Shown here one piece after another: positions 50,689-57,571 of a DNA stretch of 64,000 nt. The notes beneath the pieces were generated by a model that did not search any database, had not been told where the DNA came from, and worked only from the letters and a program-made list of their open reading frames with translations. This DNA is from Phaeobacter sp. A36a-5a (GTDB lineage: Bacteria > Pseudomonadota > Alphaproteobacteria > Rhodobacterales > Rhodobacteraceae). The stretch is taken from assembly GCF_037911135.1 (NCBI RefSeq), contig NZ_JBBLYU010000004.1, positions 124,001 through 188,000 on the forward strand. The letters run 5' to 3'. A program made the position numbers and the translations under genes. How positions within the stretch are numbered: the stretch's first letter is position 1; each line of letters begins with the position of its first letter.

Positions 50689-52743
50689 ATGCGACAGTGG
50701 GTGAACACCGCACGCAGCCATGCGCTCTGCGGACTCACCCGATGTGCCAGCTGCCTACAGGACCTTGCCGCCTTGAAATCCGTCCGGCTCCGCCTCCTAT
50801 TGCTCGCACTTCTGCCGCTCAGCGTGGTGATGCCGCTGCTGCTGGTCGTGGCCATGGCGCGCTGGAACGCGGATTACGACAATGTTCTGATCGTCAATGT
50901 AGAAAGCGATCTGAAAATCGCCGACCAGTATTTGCGCCAGTTGCAGGCCAATACCGGCGATGATCTGGCAGCAATCGCCAGCTCGGCCCGGTTTGCCAAG
51001 GTCCTGCGCGCACCGTTGCAGGATCAGTTGCGGTTTCTTGACCAGCAGCGGCAATCCCTCCAGCTTGATTTCCTCTATTATCTGCCATTGCGCAATATTG
51101 ACCGCGAGGCGCGCCGCTGGCCGGTGATCGACCGCGCGGCGCAGGGCAGGCTGGCCTCGGAAATCGACATTTTCTCCGCTGCGGACCTGGATGAGATCTC
51201 TGCCGACCTGCGTGACCGGGCCCGTATTTCCCTGATCGAGACCGAGGCCACCGCGCCGACGACCCGACCGGCGGAAGATCGCGGCATGGTGATCCATTCC
51301 GCCGCGCCGGTGACCAATAACGGCAGTGAAGGCGTGCTGGTGGCGGGCCGGCTTCTGAACCGGGATCTTGATTTCATCGATACGATCAATGCGCTGGTCT
51401 ATCTGGGCGACAGTCATCGCATCAGCCGCAAGGGCACTGCGACACTGTTTTTGGAAGATACCCGTATCTCCACAAACGTTCGCCTGTTTGAAGACGTCCG
51501 CGCGCTTGGCACCAGGGTTTCGCAGGCGGTGCGCGATGCGGTGCTGGGTGAGGGGCAGACCTGGCTCGACCGTGCCTTTGTGGTGAACGACTGGTATATC
51601 TCCGGCTATCTGCCGCTCACCGACAGCTTCGGGCGTCGCGTTGGGATGCTCTATGTCGGCTTCCTTGAGGCGCCCTTTGCGGCGGCCAAACTCTCCGCCT
51701 ATTGGACTGTGGTGCTGTCATTCCTGTCCGTTCTGCTGTTGTCCGCGCCCCTGTTCCTGTGGCTGGCGAAAGGGATCTTTGCGCCGCTGGAGCAGATGAG
51801 CCACACCATGGCCCGTGTCGAACGTGGCGATCTGACCGCGCGCAACGGCAATGTCGGGCGCCGTGACGAGATCGGACAGGTTGCGGCCCATCTCGACAGC
51901 CTGCTTGATCAGGTTCAGGATCGTGACCAGAAACTGCGCGACTGGGCAGAGGAGCTGAACGCGCGTGTCGACCAGCGCACCGCCGAACTGCGCGCCGCCA
52001 ACGAAAAACTGGAGGCAACCTATAAGCAGCTGGTGATGAGTGAGAAACTTGCCTCCATCGGCGAGATCACCGCCGGTGTGGCGCATGAGATCAACAATCC
52101 TGTCGCCGTGATCCAGGGCAACGTCGATGTGATGCGGATGACCCTGGGCGCCGCCGCCGAGGAAGTGGACACCGAGCTGGCGCTGATTGACGATCAGATC
52201 CTGCGGATCAGCGCCATCGTTGGCAAACTACTGCAATTTGCGCGCCCCACCGAATTTGGCACCTTCGAGGAAAGCCTGGATCTTGCCCCGGTTGTCTCCG
52301 ACTGTCTGGTGCTGGTCGATCACGTGATCACCAAACAGGCCATTACCGTTGAAAAACAGTTCGCCGCAACGCCACCGGTTCGCATAGACCCGGGCGAATT
52401 GCAGCAGGTGGTGATCAACCTGATCCTCAACGCGGCGCAGGCCATGGAGGGCTGCGGCAGGCTCCTGCTGGCCCTGAGGCCGATGGAGCGCGACGGTGTC
52501 AGCGGCGCCTGTCTTGAGGTTTCGGACACCGGGCCGGGCATCGCTGCCGAAGATCTGCCGTCGGTGTTCAACCCGTTCTACACCACCAAACTGGGCGAAG
52601 GCACCGGGCTGGGGCTGTCGATCAGCCAGACCCTGATTCAGCGCGCCGGCGGGGTGATTTCGGCCGACACCCGGATTGAGAACGGGGAGATCAAAGGCGC
52701 CGTCTTTTCGATCTGGCTGCCTGCGGTCAAGGCCGGGGACTGA
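50689..52743 (+). CDS. Sensor histidine kinase, probable regulator of the formate dehydrogenase operon
   Basis: A 684-residue membrane kinase. Hydrophobic segments near residues 32-56 and 345-365 enclose a ~280-residue dCache/LapD-like periplasmic domain (MLYVGFLEAPFAAAKLS precedes the second). HAMP (ARVERGDLTARNGNVGRRDEIGQ), a coiled coil (RVDQRTAELRAANEKLEATYKQ), then GEITAGVAHEINNPVAVIQGN (His box), LNAAQAMEG, DTGPGIAAEDL and GEGTGLGLSISQTL. The start is unsure; an initiation codon after residue 25 would give a cleaner N terminus. Convergent with the NtrC-type regulator gene and so its likely partner. Confidence 0.87.
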   Translation: MRQWVNTARSHALCGLTRCASCLQDLAALKSVRLRLLLLALLPLSVVMPLLLVVAMARWNADYDNVLIVNVESDLKIADQYLRQLQANTGDDLAAIASSARFAKVLRAPLQDQLRFLDQQRQSLQLDFLYYLPLRNIDREARRWPVIDRAAQGRLASEIDIFSAADLDEISADLRDRARISLIETEATAPTTRPAEDRGMVIHSAAPVTNNGSEGVLVAGRLLNRDLDFIDTINALVYLGDSHRISRKGTATLFLEDTRISTNVRLFEDVRALGTRVSQAVRDAVLGEGQTWLDRAFVVNDWYISGYLPLTDSFGRRVGMLYVGFLEAPFAAAKLSAYWTVVLSFLSVLLLSAPLFLWLAKGIFAPLEQMSHTMARVERGDLTARNGNVGRRDEIGQVAAHLDSLLDQVQDRDQKLRDWAEELNARVDQRTAELRAANEKLEATYKQLVMSEKLASIGEITAGVAHEINNPVAVIQGNVDVMRMTLGAAAEEVDTELALIDDQILRISAIVGKLLQFARPTEFGTFEESLDLAPVVSDCLVLVDHVITKQAITVEKQFAATPPVRIDPGELQQVVINLILNAAQAMEGCGRLLLALRPMERDGVSGACLEVSDTGPGIAAEDLPSVFNPFYTTKLGEGTGLGLSISQTLIQRAGGVISADTRIENGEIKGAVFSIWLPAVKAGD

Positions 52744-52794
52744 GCCACAGCCCGCGACACGCTGGCCGTCCATCCACCTATCGCTCGGATGATA

Positions 52795-54156
52795 TCACAG
52801 CCCCCAACTGGCGCATTTTCGATCAATCGTTTTCCGCGAAACCCCCAACCGTCGGGCGGCCTCGGCGCGATTGCCGTCACAGGCATCCAGCACATGCACG
52901 ATATGGCGCTGCATCACCAGATCGAGCGTATCCATCGCAGCACTGCCCGTGATCCCGCCGGTGCCCGCGAACTCCTCAGGAAAGGCGCCGAGAATGACCG
53001 ACCGTTCAATCAGGTTGCGCAGCTCACGCACATTGCCGGGCCAGTCGTAGCGGCTGAATTTCAGCAGGGTCTCAGCGTCGAGCTCCAGCGCAGGCATGGC
53101 CAGCGTGGTAGAGAACTGCTCCATAAACAGCGCCGCCAGCTCCACGATATCCTCAACCCGTTCACGCAGCGGTGGCATCTGGATGTTGACGATATTGATC
53201 CGGTGATAGAGATCGGCACGGAAACGGCCCTCGGCCACGGCCTGTTCCAGATCGGCATTAGTGGCAAACAGGAACCGCAGGTTCAGCGGGATATCGCGCT
53301 CTGCGCCGACCGGCCGGATACGCTGGTCCTCCAGCACGCGGAGCAGCGCAGCCTGCACCTGTTCGGGCATCTGGGCCACCTCGTCCAGAAACAGCGTGCC
53401 GCCATCAGCATAAAGAAACAGCCCGTCCTGTCGGCGGTCCTGCGAATCCACCATACCGAACAGCTCATGCGCGATGCGATCAGGCGCGATGGCCGCGCAG
53501 TTCACCGCCACAAACGGCTTCTCCGCGCGGTCCGACAGCGAATGCAGCGTCCGCGCCGCGATTTCCTTGCCGGTGCCACTGGCGCCGGTGAACAACACAG
53601 GCGTCGGCAGTGGCGCCAGCCGGGTAATCATGTCACGCGCGGTCTGAATCGCAGGAGATTTCCCCAGCAAACGCCCCCGCGCAGCGGTGCCCTCCGCCGA
53701 TAGCGCATGTTTCAGCAGGTAGTTTTCCCGCCGCAGATGCTTGCGGTCCAGGGCCCGTGCCACGGAATTGAGGATCTGATTGGCGCGAAACGGTTTCAGC
53801 ACGAAATCCGCCACCCCGACCCGCAACGCCTGAATGGCAGTTTCCAGATCCGCATAGGCGGTGACCAGCACCGTATCGGCAAACAGGCCGACCTTATGCT
53901 GTTCCTGTACCCATTCCAGCCCGGTTTTGCCGGGCATGATATTGTCGAGGATGATCAGGTCGAAATGCGCCTGATCCAGAATATTGGACGCCTCCGCGGC
54001 AGACGCCGCCTGCTCCACCCGCTTGCAGCGGGGGGTCAGGATCTTGGTCATGAAATTGCGCATACCTGGTTCATCATCGATCACCAGGATCGACGCACCG
54101 GCAAGGTTTTCCCCATATTCATCGCGGGGCGGCGGCGCGGTTGTCAGCACGGTCAA
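52795..54156 (-). CDS. NtrC-type response regulator lacking GAFTGA
   Basis: A 453-residue regulator: receiver domain (phosphoacceptor Asp71 in LIILDNIMPGK), AAA+ domain with Walker A GASGTGKE at 191-198 and Walker B DGGTLFLDE near 250, and a Fis-type helix-turn-helix at the C terminus (GNRAEAARRLGVSRKTIDRK). Where GAFTGA should contact sigma-54 the protein reads HELFGMVDSQDRRQDGLF, so it is not expected to open sigma-54 promoters; the HupR/Rhodobacter-NtrC type is the nearest model. Starts on TTG 54156 overlapping the small gene upstream, or GTG 54150. Last gene of the formate dehydrogenase operon. Confidence 0.88.
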   Translation of the reverse strand: MTVLTTAPPPRDEYGENLAGASILVIDDEPGMRNFMTKILTPRCKRVEQAASAAEASNILDQAHFDLIILDNIMPGKTGLEWVQEQHKVGLFADTVLVTAYADLETAIQALRVGVADFVLKPFRANQILNSVARALDRKHLRRENYLLKHALSAEGTAARGRLLGKSPAIQTARDMITRLAPLPTPVLFTGASGTGKEIAARTLHSLSDRAEKPFVAVNCAAIAPDRIAHELFGMVDSQDRRQDGLFLYADGGTLFLDEVAQMPEQVQAALLRVLEDQRIRPVGAERDIPLNLRFLFATNADLEQAVAEGRFRADLYHRINIVNIQMPPLRERVEDIVELAALFMEQFSTTLAMPALELDAETLLKFSRYDWPGNVRELRNLIERSVILGAFPEEFAGTGGITGSAAMDTLDLVMQRHIVHVLDACDGNRAEAARRLGVSRKTIDRKCASWGL

Positions 54157-54278
54157 TCCAGTCGGACGGCCGGCCCGGAATGCACCTCATAAGAGGCGAA
54201 CCCCGCCTGATCCAGTGCCAGATTGGCGCCGGCGGCGATCACGATGATGGCGGCAAACCCCGTCAACATGGCTTTCAT
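54153..54278 (-). CDS. 41-residue single-span membrane protein
   Basis: ATG 54278 to TGA 54153 on the minus strand encodes 41 residues: a hydrophobic helix (MLTGFAAIIVIAAGANLAL) then a polar tail ending VRLD. It lies exactly between the WD40-cytochrome gene (4 bases) and the regulator gene (stop and TTG start overlap), so it is surely translated in the operon. GGAGAAG sits 10 bases upstream. I do not recognise a family; a small subunit or assembly factor of the formate dehydrogenase is possible. Confidence 0.65.
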   Translation of the reverse strand: MKAMLTGFAAIIVIAAGANLALDQAGFASYEVHSGPAVRLD

Positions 54279-54282
54279 TGTG

Positions 54283-55617
54283 TTACTTCTCCACCTTGGT
54301 TGCGCGTTTCAGAAACGCAATCAGATCGCGCCGGTCCTGCGGATCGGTAATCCGCTGCATCGGCATCTTGGAGCCGGGGATATAGTGATCCGGCCCCAGA
54401 TCGAAGAGGGCATCAATTGTCGCCTCTCCCCAGATTATATCAGATCCATCAAGGACCTGCGAATAGCGATAACCCGCCAGCGTGCCCGCCGGGCGACCAA
54501 AAACATCATATAGGCTCGGTCCCGCCTTGCGACTCTCACCGGGGCCGAGCGCGTGGCAGATCGAGCATTTCCGCATGAACTGCCGTTCGCCGTTGGGCAT
54601 CGTTTCTGGGTCCTTCAGGAACCCGCGGTTGCCTGCCATCTGCGCCTCGGCCTCTCCCATCAGGGCAACCGGCCAGCCATAGGCCAGATCATCCAGCCCG
54701 GCGGCCCAGATGGTCTGCCCGTCCGGCGCAAACTCCAGCGCCCAGACCGGCCCGTCGTGGGTGGCGCGAAAATCGGCACTGATGCGCCAGGTCTCGGTGT
54801 CCACCATCATGATATAGCCCTGCCCGTCCCCGACGGCGAGCCGCGCGGTGCCCTCATGATGGGCCATTGCAAGGATAGGCCGTCGCTCCAGCGTGAAATC
54901 GGCTACAGGCTCGCCGGTCTGTGTGTCGACAACGCGCGTCGCGCCATCCACAGCCCCGTAGGCCAGCCAGTGGCCACCGGGGCCAAGCGCCAGCTGGTTG
55001 ATGCCAAAGCCCTGATCGACCAGGCGCCGGGGCGGTTGGCCTGCGTCCTCGTAGACCAGTATCTGCCCCTCCATCGTGGCAGCATAAATCGCCCCCCCTG
55101 GTCCGATTGACACGTCATTGATGCCGCTGCCAACCGCTATGCGCTGTTCCGCTCCTCCGTCAAATGGCCAGAGGCCGATATTGCCGTCCCAGCTCGCCGA
55201 CACCAGCATTTCGCGGTCAGGGGCAATGGCCAGCGCCCGGATCTTGCCCAGATGGCGGCCGATCAGCTCGGCCTGTTGGCCGCCCTTCGGCCACAGGTAG
55301 AGCGCGAAATCATCCCCCGCGGTGACCAGACGACCGGCATCGACAAAGGCCAGAGCGGTGACCGCTGCATCATGGGCCTCAAGCCAGCGTGGCGTGCGAT
55401 CGCTCCACAGGCCCACGGCATTGTCGAAACTGCCGGTGGCCACCTGACCCTCAGGCGACACCGCCAAGGCCATCACCGGGCCGCCGTGGCCTTTCAACGT
55501 GGTGAACTCATCCCCGTCGGCCGGATCGGCACCTGCGGGCAGCGCCAGAACAGTCGCAGCGCAGGCGGCCCACAGATAGCCCGTCCGCAGGACCAGCGCT
55601 GACAGGCGGCACCACAC
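54283..55617 (-). CDS. WD40-repeat protein fused to a cytochrome c domain
   Basis: A 444-residue exported protein. Signal peptide (LWAACAATVLALPAGA), then about six WD40-like repeats (TTLKGHGGPVMALAVSPEGQVATGSFDNAVGLW, AHDAAVTALAFVDAGRLVTAG, HLGKIRALAIAPDREMLVSASWDGNIGLW), then a ~100-residue C-terminal cytochrome c with CSICH haem motif and a distal Met in GSKMPMQRI. Starts 6 bases after the gamma subunit gene (GTG start). In the formate dehydrogenase operon it probably accepts electrons from, or scaffolds, the membrane-bound complex in the periplasm. Confidence 0.85.
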   Translation of the reverse strand: MWCRLSALVLRTGYLWAACAATVLALPAGADPADGDEFTTLKGHGGPVMALAVSPEGQVATGSFDNAVGLWSDRTPRWLEAHDAAVTALAFVDAGRLVTAGDDFALYLWPKGGQQAELIGRHLGKIRALAIAPDREMLVSASWDGNIGLWPFDGGAEQRIAVGSGINDVSIGPGGAIYAATMEGQILVYEDAGQPPRRLVDQGFGINQLALGPGGHWLAYGAVDGATRVVDTQTGEPVADFTLERRPILAMAHHEGTARLAVGDGQGYIMMVDTETWRISADFRATHDGPVWALEFAPDGQTIWAAGLDDLAYGWPVALMGEAEAQMAGNRGFLKDPETMPNGERQFMRKCSICHALGPGESRKAGPSLYDVFGRPAGTLAGYRYSQVLDGSDIIWGEATIDALFDLGPDHYIPGSKMPMQRITDPQDRRDLIAFLKRATKVEK

Positions 55618-55623
55618 CGCCGG

Positions 55624-56871
55624 TCACTCCGCCGGTGTTGCGCCCTTGGCGCTGCCGCTACCGCTGCTGCCCTCTGGCGTGACTTCGCCCTTTTCGCGCA
55701 TTTCCTCCAACCAGATGGAGTGGTGCTGATGCGCCCAAGCCTCGTCCACGTCGCCGGTTCCCATCGCGTCAAAGGCACCTTCCATGCCCAGCGAGCCGAT
55801 GTAGATATGCGCCAGAATAATCGCCATCAGCACAAAGCTGATAATGGCGTGCCAGCTCTGGGCCAGCTGCATTTCTTCCTGCGGTGCAAGGTCAACCGGC
55901 AGGGTGCCATAACCCACCAGCTGCGGCAGGCCGAGATCATTCAAGATGGCAAAGGTCTTGGCAAAGAGCGGCATCTCAAACGGGAACAGGAGCGACAGGC
56001 CCGAAACCGAAATGGAGGTTCCAAGAACAATCACCGACCAGAAAATCAGCTTCTGGCCAAAGTTGAACTTCTTAGCGGGCGGATGGGCCTTGCCGACAAT
56101 GCCGCCCATCTGGCGGATCCACACCAGATCCGTACGGTTGGGGATATTGTGGGCCACCCACATGACAAACACCATGATCAGCGCCAGCATGAACGCCCAG
56201 GAAACATTGTTGTGGACCCATTTGCTCCAGATCAGCAGGCCCGCGTTGATCTCCTTGCCCAGATAGGGGGCGATCACCATCCGGCCAAACAGGCTGGCCA
56301 ATCCGGTAACGCCCAGCAGAATGAAGGATCCCGCCAGCATCCAATGGGCAAAGCGTTCGATGAACTGAAAGCGGGTGACCGTGCGTCCGGTGGAGGGCTC
56401 GTCTATGCGAATACGGCCCCGCAACAGATAGAACAGCGCTAGAAAGCCTATCGTGCCCAGCAATAGCCAGCCACCATAGGTGCGAAGCGGCCCATCGCGG
56501 AAAGTCAGCCAGCGCATACCGCCATCCTGCACCAGAACAGTGGCAACATCGCCCCCCGCCGAGACCCGCAGATCTGCCGCGTTGTAGCGGATTGCGCGCC
56601 AGAGTTCGGGATCGGAGGCCCCACCGAGCGTGCCCAGCTGTTGCGTGATCCCGGCGCCAATCGCGCCCGCACCGGTATCGTCGCTGCGGAAACTGTCGTC
56701 GATTTTTTCGCCGCGCTGACGGGCCAGGATATCCTCCAGCGTCTGCGCCCCACCCGTGGCACTGCGATCCGGCACCGCCTCCGCCGCAGGGGCACCCTGG
56801 GTGTCCTGCGCCGCAGCGATCCCCGCCATCAGCGTCAGTTGCATCAGAATTGCAAAGGCGATGCGCAGCAT
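55624..56871 (-). CDS. Formate dehydrogenase gamma subunit (cytochrome b)
   Basis: A 415-residue membrane subunit. Signal peptide (IAFAILMQLTLMAGIAAA), a ~110-residue periplasmic extension, then four membrane helices of the NapC/FdnI-type cytochrome b561 fold with haem His residues in QFIERFAHWMLAGSFILLGVTG, KWVHNNVSWAFML and AQSWHAIISFVLMAIILAHIYIG. It anchors the complex and passes electrons to the quinone pool or a soluble cytochrome. ATG 56871 has GGAG upstream. The periplasmic extension is longer than in enteric FdnI. Confidence 0.9.
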   Translation of the reverse strand: MLRIAFAILMQLTLMAGIAAAQDTQGAPAAEAVPDRSATGGAQTLEDILARQRGEKIDDSFRSDDTGAGAIGAGITQQLGTLGGASDPELWRAIRYNAADLRVSAGGDVATVLVQDGGMRWLTFRDGPLRTYGGWLLLGTIGFLALFYLLRGRIRIDEPSTGRTVTRFQFIERFAHWMLAGSFILLGVTGLASLFGRMVIAPYLGKEINAGLLIWSKWVHNNVSWAFMLALIMVFVMWVAHNIPNRTDLVWIRQMGGIVGKAHPPAKKFNFGQKLIFWSVIVLGTSISVSGLSLLFPFEMPLFAKTFAILNDLGLPQLVGYGTLPVDLAPQEEMQLAQSWHAIISFVLMAIILAHIYIGSLGMEGAFDAMGTGDVDEAWAHQHHSIWLEEMREKGEVTPEGSSGSGSAKGATPAE

Positions 56872-56965
56872 GGGCCACACTCCTTCATGGGTTGTCTTGG
56901 AAACTGAACAGGAAAACAGGACGGCCCGCGCGGGCGGGCCATCCCTTCATGTCAAAGAGGGCTGA

Positions 56966-57559
56966 TCAGCCGCCCTTCTGGTCATACGCTGTCCCCCAGC
57001 CCCAGGCACCCGAGCCAAAGCCACGGGCGACAACGCGTTCGCGGTAGACCGCAGACACGACATCGCCGTCACCGGCCAACAGCGCCTTGGTTGAGCACAT
57101 CTCGGCGCAGATGGGCAGCTTGCCCTCTGCAATCCGGTTGCGCCCGTATTTGGAGAATTCCGCATTGGAATGCGTCTCCTCGGGGCCACCGGCGCAGAAG
57201 GTGCATTTGTCCATCTTGCCGCGGCTGCCAAAGTTGCCTGCCTGCGGATACTGCGGCGCACCAAAGGGGCACGCGTAGAAGCAATAGCCACAGCCAATGC
57301 AGAGATCCTTGGAGTGCAGGACCACGCCTTCTTCGTTCTGGTAGAAGCAATCGACCGGGCACACCGCCATACAGGGTGCGTCCGAGCAATGCATACAGGC
57401 GACCGAGATCGACCGCTCGCCGGGTTTGCCATCATTGATGGTCACCACCCGACGCCGGTTGATGCCCCAGGGCACCTCATGCTCGTTCTTACAGGCCGTC
57501 ACGCAAGCGTTGCATTCAATGCAGCGTTCGGCGTCACAGAGAAACTTCGCTCTTGCCAT
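56966..57559 (-). CDS. fdh3B: Formate dehydrogenase beta (iron-sulfur) subunit
   Basis: A 197-residue four-cluster ferredoxin subunit. Cys motifs: CIECNACVTACKNEH, CMHCSDAPCMAVCPVDCF, CIGCGYCFYACPFGAP and CTFCAG with a distal CAEMC. It shuttles electrons from the molybdo-subunit to the gamma subunit. No membrane anchor helix, unlike FdnH, which fits the FDH3 type common in Rhodobacterales. AAGGAG upstream of ATG 57559. Confidence 0.94.
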   Translation of the reverse strand: MARAKFLCDAERCIECNACVTACKNEHEVPWGINRRRVVTINDGKPGERSISVACMHCSDAPCMAVCPVDCFYQNEEGVVLHSKDLCIGCGYCFYACPFGAPQYPQAGNFGSRGKMDKCTFCAGGPEETHSNAEFSKYGRNRIAEGKLPICAEMCSTKALLAGDGDVVSAVYRERVVARGFGSGAWGWGTAYDQKGG

Positions 57560-57571
57560 ATCTCTTTCTCC

